Positions 1 through 7,692 of a stretch of DNA of 64,000 bases are shown here, piece after piece. The notes beneath the pieces are model-generated. The model did not search any database, was not told where the DNA came from, and saw only the letters and a program-made list of their open reading frames with translations. The DNA is from RGIG3009 sp964433065 (lineage in GTDB: Bacteria; Bacillota; Clostridia; Oscillospirales; Acutalibacteraceae). Positions within the stretch are counted from its first letter, which is position 1. Each line of letters opens with the position of its first letter. A program made the translations under genes and the position numbers. The stretch is taken from contig CAYSPZ010000001.1 of NCBI GenBank assembly GCA_964433065.1, forward strand, positions 1 to 64,000, written 5' to 3'.

Positions 1-268
1 ACCGGGATCGCACCATCCCCGGCTCTCTGAGAAATTCGTTGCAGGTTCCGTCTTCGTCGACGCCTTTATATTGAATTTGGTCACATTCTACTCCATCAAC
101 ATAAGGATGTCAAGGGGGTAACGAGGATTAGCAACATAAATCTTTTCGAATGTAACCATCGAATTTATCGATGATAAATGAAATCACGTCGGCGGCAACT
201 TGACGGATATTCGCACATCTTGATTCTTTTAAGCACTTTAAAGGCAAGTAAAAAAGTTCACTCAGGCG
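1..268 (-). pseudogene. Decayed reading-frame remnants at the island edge
   Basis: No intact gene lies in the first 358 bases. On the minus strand two open stretches look protein-like. One runs from about 268 to a stop at 128 and reads as a helical segment containing QVAADVISFIIDKFDGYIRK. The other is open from about 109 to the window edge and contains DGVECDQIQYKGVDEDG. They are in different frames, lack good start codons and are separated by stops, so they are probably pieces of one or two degraded genes. I cannot assign a family. The remaining bases (269-358) show nothing recognisable. Confidence 0.3.
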
Positions 269-358
269 TCAAAATTTTCAATTTCGGAAACACCGTGTGG
301 TTCTGATTATCTGTATGTTGAGGAGAGTTATACTGTTTGAATTTACTTTTTGAGTTAA

Positions 359-622
359 TTGTGTTACAATGATAAAAATAGCCTTTGCGTTATAGCGTTA
401 CTAACACCTAATTCTGTTAAATCGAAATGGGTACAACATGAGATCGTGCTTGCTTCTAACCAAGGCGGAAATATCATCCCTGTAATCGTGGGCGATACCG
501 AACTTAGCGGTGCATTCAAATATAACTTGCTGACAAGACAAATGTATAGGTTGTCAGGAAATCCAACAGATAACGAAATAGATGAAATGATAGACCAAAT
601 AGGAAGGGCTATTTTGAGGTAA
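359..622 (+). pseudogene. Truncated TIR domain (C-terminal half only)
   Basis: The reading frame encodes the second half of a TIR (Toll/interleukin-1 receptor) domain. It contains CVIALLTPNSVKSKWVQHEI, which is the strand and helix carrying the conserved S-x-W-x-x-x-E signature; the Glu that is catalytic in NAD-cleaving TIRs is retained. The first half of the domain (FISY and the D-x-x-x-x-G-x-x-W region) is absent. A TAA stop lies immediately upstream (356-358) and no other frame in the preceding 150 bases supplies the missing part. The TTG at 359 is therefore unlikely to be a real start. The frame closes with a natural stop and is followed by a hairpin terminator. It is probably a remnant of a full TIR gene and relates the decayed zone to the two intact TIR genes downstream. 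Confidence 0.6.
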
Positions 623-652
623 AACAAAAATTATTGCTATAATGCAATAACA

Positions 653-679
653 AAAGCGAGGTGAATTTCACCTCGCTTT
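653..679. terminator. Bidirectional hairpin terminator
   Basis: The stem AAAGCGAGGTGAA pairs with TTCACCTCGCTTT, and flanking A and T runs make it usable in both directions. It sits between the TIR remnant on the plus strand and the minus-strand gene that ends at 686. Closely related stems recur at 2322-2348, 2971-3000 and 6853-6877. Confidence 0.7.
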
Positions 680-685
680 ACTGCA

Positions 686-1132
686 TTAAACAGGGTCAGG
701 GTATGTTTGCGGAATATACTCGTCCCAGGTGCAACCCATTATTTGTATAAGCACGTCAACCATTTCGCGTCGCACGCCGCAATCGGTAAGAGATGGAAGG
801 GCGGAATCGCTTTCCCGTTCTCTGTATCTGCGCATAATTTCCACAAACCTGAGCGAACAAGCATAGGTATCGGTTGTGTCGGCAAACAACGGCGGACGGC
901 CGTTTTTAACCATAAGTTCATTAACATTTTGAAACCTGACGTTCATTTTTCGCAGTTGATTTGCAATGTTTTCATCCGTGTAACCGATACTTCTGTATGT
1001 AGGGTAGCCTTTATCTTTTTCTAATATTTTTTTAATGGTAAGAGGATTGATTTTATCCAAGGCTGCAAAAATCTCTTGTCTTGTATCGAAAGGAAGGTGC
1101 TTTACGTAATAATCTATCATACGTATGCTCAT
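686..1132 (-). CDS. Hypothetical protein, 148 aa
   Basis: This is a small, apparently intact gene of unknown function. The protein is hydrophilic and mostly helical, with no signal peptide or membrane segment. I recognise no domain; the central part (YRSIGYTDENIANQLRKMNV) resembles a helix-turn-helix-like packing but this is weak. The ATG at 1132 is chosen because a GGGG tract lies eight bases upstream; an in-frame GTG at 1147 is the alternative. It lies 18 bases downstream of the frameshifted membrane-protein gene (1151-2301) and may have been co-transcribed with it. Its 3' end abuts the terminator at 653-679. Confidence 0.5.
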   Translation of the reverse strand: MSIRMIDYYVKHLPFDTRQEIFAALDKINPLTIKKILEKDKGYPTYRSIGYTDENIANQLRKMNVRFQNVNELMVKNGRPPLFADTTDTYACSLRFVEIMRRYRERESDSALPSLTDCGVRREMVDVLIQIMGCTWDEYIPQTYPDPV

Positions 1133-1150
1133 AGCAGATGACCCCACAGT

Positions 1151-2301
1151 TTAAAGTTTAATTATATTCGCCCAAGCGGTTGCGGTTAAACGGTCGGTGA
1201 GGGGTGCGTATTTTTCGATTATTTGTTTACGCGCTTTGTTAAGCGTGGGTTCGACAAATTGGGTTTTAAGTGCAATGGCTTTTTTGCCCGCTTTGGAGTT
1301 GTTCATGTATTTGACGTTTCGTATAAGTGTGGGGATAAACTCGAGCAACGTAACGGCAATCGTGAGTATTGCGCCAAGACCGTTCGCGTCTAAAACTTCA
1401 TCGGCAAACGCTGTGACCAAAGCGGGAGCGGCGCAAAGTAAAAACGTGCCGCCTATGCTTTTTACGATACCAAAATCCCACATATATTTTTTGTGTAGAG
1501 CGATGGATGCGCAAATGCCCCAAATTACATACAAGGCAGGAATGTCCAGATTGGGGTCAAAAAACATAAAAATGCTTACAACCAAAGCCGCCAAAACGGC
1601 TATAAAATGTAAAACGCCGTCTGTATATCCGCCTGAACGGTTTGATAGGCTCATATATTGATGGTATTTCGCGCTGTCAGCCGCTTCGAGCGCTTTGATG
1701 GCGTATTTGTGAGGATCACCGATTTCTCGTTGAAACGTTTGAAAAAGTTGCTCGTACTTTTTTACTTTTTCATATTCCTCATAACATTCATCGTCAAAAA
1801 AAGCATATTCCAAATATTCCAAGGCCTCAACAAAGTTGTTTTTCTTAAGCGCTGCTTTTGAAGCGGTTAAGGCGACGTCAGCAGCCCTCTTTTTTCATTG
1901 GCTTCCAGGAAGCGATCAATGGATAGTTTGTAGTCTTTTTCCTTAAGATATCGCTCGGCGCTGAGTATGGTGCTCTGTATGTAGTCGGAAACACCTTGAA
2001 ATTTGCCTGCGCTTATGGAAATATATGTGACCATTGCCTTTCGGGTAGCGTTTGAATATTTCACAACGGCATTGCAGAATTTACAACTCAATGTGCTTCT
2101 GCAATTATATATAAAATAGTATTTAAGTTCAGAAATATTTGTTACTTTATAGTGTGTCAAAAGTTCATAATAGCATAGTTCCCCGTATTCTTCACTGCCG
2201 GGGGAATATTGCTTTTTAAAGTTTTCTATCATTTGCTCCGCCTTTTCAAAATCGGCACGGCAAACAGAGAACTCCAGTTCATCAAAAATCTTCTTATCCA
2301 C
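1151..2301 (-). pseudogene. TPR-like membrane protein split by a frameshift
   Basis: Two adjoining frames clearly belong to one protein of about 383 residues. The N-terminal part starts at a GTG (2299-2301) preceded by AAAGGAG and encodes helical TPR-like repeats, for example CKFCNAVVKYSN and YLKEKDYKLSIDRFLEANEK. At a run of six A (minus strand, plus positions 1890-1895) the frame is lost. The next frame continues the repeat as KRAADVALTASKAALKKNNF and then EALEYLEYAFFDDE. It then carries four hydrophobic segments (about LHFIAVLAALVVSIFMFF, PALYVIWGICASIAL, GGTFLLCAAPALVTAF and GAILTIAVTLLEFIP) and a charged tail. One extra A restores the complete frame, so the break is a one-base deletion, a sequencing error in a homopolymer, or less likely programmed slippage. 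Function is unknown. Confidence 0.6.
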
Positions 2302-2321
2302 TAAAATATCTCCTTTTTCAA

Positions 2322-2348
2322 AAAACGAGGTGAGTTCCACCTTGTTTT
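2322..2348 (-). terminator. Hairpin terminator
   Basis: On the minus strand AAAAC-A-AGGTG pairs with CACCT-C-GTTTT around a five-base loop and is followed by T residues. It lies between the end of the broken gene at 2354-2738 and the ribosome site of the TPR-like gene starting at 2301. Confidence 0.55.
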
Positions 2349-2353
2349 ACAGG

Positions 2354-2738
2354 TTATTTTTTGATCAGTTTAAAGCGTTTGTCCCTGTAGAAGTGATAAT
2401 TTCTGCCCCCGTAATTTCTGGGGTGACTGATTATTATTTCAGGGCGATCTACCAACAAGAACGCTTCTTCGCCGAAACTTTCACAAACAACGCCGAAAAA
2501 TTGACCGTCTTTGATTATACACGCGTTTATATCGATTTGTTCATCGTTTTCTTCCGTATAATAGTCGTCACGTCCGTCGCCGGCATCGCTGCTGCTTTCA
2601 TAGGCTCAAGCAAGTGTGTATGTAGTAGTTGGATATCTCAGAGGACAATTTTTCTACAAAGGCATCGTCATATTCGACAAGTTCCAATTCTGCGTTTTCA
2701 AGATCCTTCGTTTGAGGTGCAACCGTTTTAATCAGCAT
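2354..2738 (-). pseudogene. Frameshifted hypothetical gene
   Basis: An ATG at 2738 opens a frame of 46 codons (beginning MLIKTVAPQTKDLENAELEL) that ends at a TGA at 2598-2600. A second frame, shifted by one base, continues with clearly protein-like acidic sequence (DAGDGRDDYYTEENDEQID, then NACIIKDGQFFGVVCESFGE and a basic tail ending KRFKLIKK) to a stop at 2354-2356. Removing one base near 2600-2615 joins the two into a protein of about 127 residues. No domain is recognised. It and the next gene are both broken, which argues for decay of this stretch rather than chance. Confidence 0.5.
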
Positions 2739-2876
2739 AATAACAACTCTTTTCTATCTACATTAGTACATTTATTGTAACATATCTGCGTAAGAAAGTA
2801 AATATTTGCAGCATAAATTCCCTTCGATCACAAACAAACAGTATTACCGATTTGAAATTAAAGGAGAAATGTATAT

Positions 2877-2945
2877 ATGAAGGCGCCTGAAGGAAGTGCC
2901 CTTGCGATACAACCGAAACAGTTCGCAGGGCAGGGACAGTGTTAA
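2877..2945 (+). CDS. Possible 22-aa small ORF
   Basis: An ATG ten bases after AAGGAG opens a 22-codon frame that starts MKAPEGSALAIQPKQF, is rich in Gln and Gly and ends with Cys then TAA. It lies alone in the 280-base gap 2739-3018, which otherwise holds only AT-rich sequence and the hairpin at 2971-3000. It could be a small peptide, a leader peptide, or a remnant of a mobile element. I cannot decide from sequence alone. Confidence 0.3.
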   Translation: MKAPEGSALAIQPKQFAGQGQC

Positions 2946-2970
2946 AGCACCGATGATCTACACAGCAACA

Positions 2971-3000
2971 GCGAGGTGAACATTTTTATGTTCACCTCGC
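2971..3000. terminator. Perfect 13-bp hairpin, probable terminator
   Basis: GCGAGGTGAACAT and ATGTTCACCTCGC form a perfect stem around TTTT. It lies 18 bases beyond the stop of the minus-strand oxidoreductase gene (3019) and also follows the small plus-strand ORF. There is no strong T run, so termination efficiency is uncertain. Confidence 0.6.
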
Positions 3001-3018
3001 TTGTTACGTGGATACTGT

Positions 3019-4725
3019 TTAATTGTCCTTGAGTGACATCAGCCAACGGATGGTCGAGATCTGGTTGGCATAGCCGTCCGTTTCTGCGGAAGAATACTCG
3101 CCCGCGGCAACGGCGGTCGCCATCGAAACCATCACGCTGTATCGATCTTCAAAATCCTGTTTGACGGATAAGGTGGTGCGCTCATCCAACTCTTCGAAAT
3201 AGACGGTCGCCATCTTGGTGTCCATATCCATCTCAATCGAGCCGTGAGCGAACCGGAAGTTCGCGTAGCGACAACCGTTCTCAGCGGGAGCGTTTTTCTC
3301 CTGATACAGTTCGATGCTCGCCATACCGTGTTTGGCAGACAGTGAGATCACGTGAGCGTTTGTTTCGGTCTGTCTTTCGTTGTATTGCACGTCTGTCCAA
3401 CAACGGGGGTCACCACAGACCAGGGACGCGATGAGCACGTTGTGCAGGAAGGTTTCCAGCAGATGACCGCCGTTTGCTTTCTCGTAGACCCAACCACGGT
3501 CGTCTGTTCCCTCGCAGATGTGCACCTCTGCCGACTTGAGTGCGCCGAGTTGGATGCGCCAGTTTTTAATCAGGCTTGCATCGTCGATATCGAGATATTT
3601 TTCGTGCGCGTCCTTAGCATGAGTAAGGAAATGCAGAGGCAACGCCTTTTCGAGCGTATAATAACTCAGGAAGAACAAGCGGTTTCTTGTTTGCGGATCC
3701 TTGACAAGTTCCTCCACTTTTTTAAGTTCATCTTCAATGACGGAGATGGGTTTTTCAACGACGATCAGTTTCGCGTCGGATTTTAACAGTCTTTCCAGAT
3801 AACCGACGTGGGCAAACGAGGGGGTTTCGATCCAGACGATATCCTTATCGGTGACTCTGCGGTTAATTGCCTCGCAGATCGCCGCCTGATCCTCCAGATA
3901 GGTACAATAGTCTCTTCTGTCAGCCGCGCTGTTGAGGTCATACACGGCGAGTTTGTTCGCGCGTCCGCCTTTGGTGATCGCCGGATACAAACGCTCTTTG
4001 ACGACGTCGCCGCACCCAACGACGTACATATTCGGGCGCGTATCCGTTTTCTTGATGGATTCCATCGGGAAGGTAGAGATGATCATACTGATAACGATCG
4101 CCGAGAACAGGCATCCGAGTATCACCACGGGGAACGGGGTGCCGTCCGGAGCGCCGCCCAACAGACCCATAAGAGCGGCGCGGAAACTCATACCATAGAG
4201 TTTGGCAAAGCAAAGTGCCTGTGTGGGAATGATGAGGAACATAGCGGTGAGGTATTCCAACTTATGGTAGATGGAATAGCCGATCTCAAAAAAGCGGCGG
4301 AACACGGTGTAATAGAATATCCACACACACGATTCGAACAGATAATAGATCATCGCGATGCGCCAGCCGAGCCCGTCCCAATGGAACGCGTGTGCCAGCG
4401 AGAACAGCACCGTCCAGACGATGAAATACAACTCCCCTGTCATCGGCGGGATGTCGGGTCTGCCCGATTTGTTGGTAACACCGAATATTTTGCCTTTCGC
4501 CTTGCGCTTACCGTTGTCAGCACCTGCGCTTTTGGCGGCTTTTTTTCTTTTGCTTATGATGCGCATAATCGCTTTGATATGCTGATAGATCGACAACAGT
4601 CTGCACAACCATATCGTCCAAAGAATAACGGTGGACAGGATGGAGATCTCCGTTCCCGCCCACTTATACGACGTGATATCGGGTTTTGTGGAGACCGTGA
4701 AAATATACGGCTTCTTTTTACTCAT
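3019..4725 (-). CDS. Membrane-anchored Gfo/Idh/MocA-type oxidoreductase
   Basis: The 568-aa protein joins an N-terminal membrane region to a C-terminal Gfo/Idh/MocA-like dehydrogenase. Hydrophobic segments lie at about residues 24-46, 97-115, 121-142, 157-175 and 198-219, with a Lys/Arg-rich cytoplasmic stretch at about 55-80. From about 230 a Rossmann fold begins (YVVGCGDVVKERLYPAI, unusual in having V-G-C-G-D), and the hallmark EKP motif is at 324-326. Ordinary members are soluble proteins of 330-400 residues that use NAD(P) to oxidise or reduce sugars, so membrane anchoring is unusual. The gene overlaps the upstream ROK gene by four bases (ATGA), so the two are co-translated. A role in modifying a membrane-linked or imported sugar is inference. 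Confidence 0.75.
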   Translation of the reverse strand: MSKKKPYIFTVSTKPDITSYKWAGTEISILSTVILWTIWLCRLLSIYQHIKAIMRIISKRKKAAKSAGADNGKRKAKGKIFGVTNKSGRPDIPPMTGELYFIVWTVLFSLAHAFHWDGLGWRIAMIYYLFESCVWIFYYTVFRRFFEIGYSIYHKLEYLTAMFLIIPTQALCFAKLYGMSFRAALMGLLGGAPDGTPFPVVILGCLFSAIVISMIISTFPMESIKKTDTRPNMYVVGCGDVVKERLYPAITKGGRANKLAVYDLNSAADRRDYCTYLEDQAAICEAINRRVTDKDIVWIETPSFAHVGYLERLLKSDAKLIVVEKPISVIEDELKKVEELVKDPQTRNRLFFLSYYTLEKALPLHFLTHAKDAHEKYLDIDDASLIKNWRIQLGALKSAEVHICEGTDDRGWVYEKANGGHLLETFLHNVLIASLVCGDPRCWTDVQYNERQTETNAHVISLSAKHGMASIELYQEKNAPAENGCRYANFRFAHGSIEMDMDTKMATVYFEELDERTTLSVKQDFEDRYSVMVSMATAVAAGEYSSAETDGYANQISTIRWLMSLKDN

Positions 4726-5609
4726 AACACAGTCTTCCTTTCGGCGTATCCGTTGAAGGCGACGCCCAGGGCTGCCTTGTCGCCCAGGTCATCCCCGAGT
4801 TTTGCAGGCAGGACCTTCAGCACGTCGAGGGAGAGGCTCAGCGCCTCTTCGCGTAATGTTTCGAGCATATACGGTTCAATGAGTTCTCTCGCTCTCTCAA
4901 AGATGCTGCCGATCACGATCACTTCCGGATTGAGGATGTCGACAAGGTAGGCAACACCCCGACCGAGGTCGCGACCGATGCGTTGATACAAGGCGCGGGC
5001 CTGTTCGTCACCGTTTCCGGCGGCGATGGCAAGGTCTTTTGCACTGCCTTGTCCGTATTGCGCTATACCGCCGCCGCTGCAACAACCCTCAAAGGAACCC
5101 CGCTTTCCGTAGCCGATGTTGCCGTCCGGATAGAGGCGGATATGACCGACCTCACCTGCCATATCGCAGGTACCGGAATACGGTTTACCGTTGAGGATCA
5201 GTCCCGCACCCATACCGGTACTGAAGGTCAGGAAAACGGCATTCTGGCAGCCAACGGCATTGCCCCATTTCCATTCGGCGATGGCGCAGGCGTCTGCATC
5301 GTTTTTGAGAAATGCCGGGCGGTGGAAGGTGTTTTCTAAAATATGTACGATCGGCACTTCATCCCATCCGGGGAGGTTGGGCGGCGATAAGATGAGTCCT
5401 TTTTTGGAGTTCAGAGGGCCGCCGCAGGAAACACCCAGCGCCGCCACGTCCTCTTCAAACAACTCTTTTCCGGCGGCAAGAAGAGCGTCGATCGTCGTTT
5501 GGAAATCGGTCGTTTCAAAACGAATCTTCTTAAAGACGTTACCGTCCCCGTCGCCGAGGACAACGGCGCATTTGGTGCCGCCGATGTCAAATCCCAAAAA
5601 TTTTTTCAT
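4722..5609 (-). CDS. ROK-family sugar kinase
   Basis: The 295-aa protein has the ROK (repressor/ORF/kinase) ATP-binding start FLGFDIGGTKCAV (residues 4-16) and the family GHIRL motif. ROK kinases phosphorylate glucose, N-acetylglucosamine, N-acetylmannosamine or related hexoses in the cytoplasm. It lacks the usual Cys-x-Cys-x-x-x-x-Cys zinc cluster; the corresponding stretch reads GYGKRGSFEGCCSGGG, a variant seen in some Firmicute ROK proteins. There is no N-terminal helix-turn-helix, so it is a kinase and not a repressor. It heads a two-gene unit with the membrane oxidoreductase and follows the TIR gene (5678-6703) with a 68-base gap. The substrate cannot be told from the sequence. Confidence 0.85.
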   Translation of the reverse strand: MKKFLGFDIGGTKCAVVLGDGDGNVFKKIRFETTDFQTTIDALLAAGKELFEEDVAALGVSCGGPLNSKKGLILSPPNLPGWDEVPIVHILENTFHRPAFLKNDADACAIAEWKWGNAVGCQNAVFLTFSTGMGAGLILNGKPYSGTCDMAGEVGHIRLYPDGNIGYGKRGSFEGCCSGGGIAQYGQGSAKDLAIAAGNGDEQARALYQRIGRDLGRGVAYLVDILNPEVIVIGSIFERARELIEPYMLETLREEALSLSLDVLKVLPAKLGDDLGDKAALGVAFNGYAERKTVL

Positions 5610-5677
5610 ATTGCTTCTCCATATACAAAATATCGGTTATGAAAATATCATAGCATCAACACCGCGCTGTTTTTGCT

Positions 5678-6703
5678 TTATACGTCTTCTTTAAATACGG
5701 TACACACGGCATCGGTTGTGGGAGATTCGACGGTGACGGTGGTGTGGAAAAAGGTTTCTTCCACTTCCCCGTCGACCATTTCCTCTTTTGCCGACGAGAA
5801 ACAGATGTAGAGAATGTCGTCGGTGCGGTCGTAATACACTTGTGTATCCTGAGCGTCGATCAATCTGCCGACGGTATACAGCAGTTCCTCACCTCGCCAG
5901 ACGTTGAGAACGTGCGCATCGCCGCGACCGCTGCGATGAAAGATGATGGAATTGCCGACCGTAAACACAGTATCGTCCAGTGTGACGCGGTGGCATTCAA
6001 AAAAACTGCTGCGTCGATTGTCCACGTGATCGATCAAGTCGGATTCCAGTCTTCCCTGAACTTCGGTACCGCACGAAGCGTTCATTCCGTCGACGTGTTG
6101 GCTGACGATGTTGCGGATGGTCTGCGCTTTACCTGCAAGTGACTGCCCGTGGAGATATTCCGTGAGGTACGCTTCTGCTTCGTCACGGCGACCGTCATCG
6201 TAAAGTGCGCGGTAGTTCTCGATCAGGCGGCTCATCCGCTCTTTACCCGTTTCCATACCGATCGCCTGTGACACGCGGCTGACAACGGCGCTCAGATCGG
6301 TCATATCGCTGACGTCAATGCTCTGGTGTTCCTGCACGTCGATCCACCACGGAACCTTGTCAAACGGCACGTCCTTGTTTTCGATCTTGTCCATCATCAC
6401 GACAAATACCTTGCGGTCGAAAAACTTGGTCGCCATTTCGTATTCCTTGCGGACATAGGAGTTCGCCTTCGTCAAAATGCCTTTGGTGAAAAACAACAGG
6501 ATCGCCTGCGAATTCATAATTTTTCCCGAGATCTGCGATTCCCATTTTTCGCCGTATTCCAGACCGAAATCGTACCACAGCGGCACACCTGCGTGAAAAA
6601 GCGATTTGGTGATCGGGGTGATCCGATCCACGTCCTCGCTGTTGTAACTGACGAAATAATAATTCGGGCGATCGGTCGGTTCAAAGCCGAGATAACAAGA
6701 CAT
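5678..6703 (-). CDS. TIR-domain protein (stand-alone)
   Basis: The N-terminal 140 residues form a TIR_2-type domain: YYFVSYNSEDVDRI, then GVPLWYDFGLEYGEKWESQI, then SYVRKEYEMA. The last contains a Glu (residue 88 of the longest form) at the position of the catalytic Glu of NAD-hydrolysing bacterial TIRs. A helical linker and a C-terminal beta-rich region of about 150 residues with no recognised domain follow. The ATG at 6703 is preferred over the GTG at 6706; AAAGGAATGTGGTGTG precedes it. It has its own promoter (6730-6758) and is separated by a terminator from the five-gene TIR operon upstream. It could be a second effector of that system or an independent defence gene. Confidence 0.8.
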   Translation of the reverse strand: MSCYLGFEPTDRPNYYFVSYNSEDVDRITPITKSLFHAGVPLWYDFGLEYGEKWESQISGKIMNSQAILLFFTKGILTKANSYVRKEYEMATKFFDRKVFVVMMDKIENKDVPFDKVPWWIDVQEHQSIDVSDMTDLSAVVSRVSQAIGMETGKERMSRLIENYRALYDDGRRDEAEAYLTEYLHGQSLAGKAQTIRNIVSQHVDGMNASCGTEVQGRLESDLIDHVDNRRSSFFECHRVTLDDTVFTVGNSIIFHRSGRGDAHVLNVWRGEELLYTVGRLIDAQDTQVYYDRTDDILYICFSSAKEEMVDGEVEETFFHTTVTVESPTTDAVCTVFKEDV

Positions 6704-6729
6704 CACACCACATTCCTTTCTTCTTAAAA

Positions 6730-6758
6730 AGTGTACCGCCGTTTCGAAAGAAAGTCAA
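6730..6758 (-). promoter_or_regulatory. Sigma-70 promoter of the stand-alone TIR gene
   Basis: On the minus strand TTGACT, a 17-base spacer and TACACT lie 27 bases before the start of the TIR gene at 6703. Confidence 0.6.
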
Positions 6759-6852
6759 TGCTTTCCAGAAAACTTAAATTCCGTTTTGCCCGTTCTTCAA
6801 CGACCCTGACCTTAAGTATCGTTTTGGCACTTCGTCAAGCGGTTGCGAATAA

Positions 6853-6877
6853 AAAAGCGAGGGAAACCCTCGCTTTT
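6853..6877 (-). terminator. Terminator of the five-gene TIR operon
   Basis: AAAAGCGAGGG pairs with CCCTCGCTTTT around a three-base loop. On the minus strand the stem is followed by a six-T run. It lies directly after the stop of the last operon gene (6880), so the operon ends here. Confidence 0.8.
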
Positions 6878-6879
6878 GT

Positions 6880-7683
6880 TTAAATATTATTTCTCCAGGC
6901 ACTGCATTTTTCAATTCGGGTTTCTCTGGAATGATCGCGGCATTCAAGGTGGTGTTTGCTGCCACGCGCCCATAAGTTGACCTGCGTATCGTATCCGAAA
7001 GATTGATGGATGATACTTTCAACCGCATCATTCTGAAGAAAACTGCAAGAGAATATATCAATGTTTGCCACACGTTCTTCAATGGAATAGTGGAACGCTA
7101 TGTGACTTTGAGCCACCACCAACGCTCCCGAAATATATTTCGGGTTTTCGGTCTTGTCATATACGACATACGGTCTTGCAATCGCCTGCATATTGATTTT
7201 GGGAGCAATCGTGTCTAACCAACGGTATATGCCTTCAAAAGTAACGTCAACATCATTGACCGTGATCGTATAGTGAGGACCGAAATCATACTCGCTGTCG
7301 ATTTCCGCACACTCTTCGTCGGTAATTCGCCTGTCCACTACCTTTACGCTGATATTACTTGCATAGATCTGCTTACGGATCATATCCGTTACTTCACTTT
7401 CGCTGAAGAAACTGTCGGTAAGAATATCGACAAAATAGCAGGATCTGTAAGGAAAGGTGTGTATGGTAATATGAGAGCCGTCGGCGCAAAAGCAAAATGC
7501 ACTTACACCTACATCTTCGGAATCCTCGCAATAATAATACGGGATGATAAACGGAGGCATGATCGGATGCATCGACAATTCGTTTGCAATATCAACCAGA
7601 AGATCGTTCACTGTCATAATGCTGTTTGCCTGTTCCAATAGACAACCGTAGGCATCCAGCATATAATGTCTGTTCGCTAACAT
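6880..7683 (-). CDS. Tandem S-adenosylmethionine-decarboxylase-like protein
   Basis: The 267-aa protein carries two AdoMetDC (SpeD/SpeH)-like units. Unit 1 (about 3-118) begins NRHYMLDAYGC, like the RH..D.YGC start of bacterial enzymes, and has GVSAFCFCADGSHITIHTFP. Ser70 and His75 match the pyruvoyl-forming Ser and the processing His, but the proton-donor Cys position is Asp90. Unit 2 (about 163-240) reads ISGALVVAQSHIAFHYS then NIDIFSC, with Ser193, His198 and Cys213 all matching catalytic positions. Bacterial AdoMetDC is normally a single domain of about 120 residues that dimerises, so this is a fused dimer with asymmetric active sites, as in eukaryotic AdoMetDC. It is last in the TIR operon, nine bases after the 762-aa gene, and no polyamine genes are near. 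Whether it processes itself or acts on SAM is unknown. Confidence 0.75.
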   Translation of the reverse strand: MLANRHYMLDAYGCLLEQANSIMTVNDLLVDIANELSMHPIMPPFIIPYYYCEDSEDVGVSAFCFCADGSHITIHTFPYRSCYFVDILTDSFFSESEVTDMIRKQIYASNISVKVVDRRITDEECAEIDSEYDFGPHYTITVNDVDVTFEGIYRWLDTIAPKINMQAIARPYVVYDKTENPKYISGALVVAQSHIAFHYSIEERVANIDIFSCSFLQNDAVESIIHQSFGYDTQVNLWARGSKHHLECRDHSRETRIEKCSAWRNNI

Positions 7684-7692
7684 ATGGTACTC

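Noticed and set aside
1890..1895. Programmed -1 frameshift
   Set aside because: The zero frame reads GAA AAA AGA, which does not fit an X-XXY-YYZ slippery heptamer, and no stimulatory structure is evident; an indel is simpler.
1867..2340. Independent 157-aa protein ending at 1867
   Set aside because: Its last residues after the A6 run are out of family; the neighbouring frame continues the helical repeat, and the real start is the GTG at 2301 behind AAAGGAG.
3808..4950. Long plus-strand open frame opposite the membrane oxidoreductase
   Set aside because: It is antisense to a gene with clear motifs, lacks a ribosome site and its protein is arginine/histidine-rich noise.
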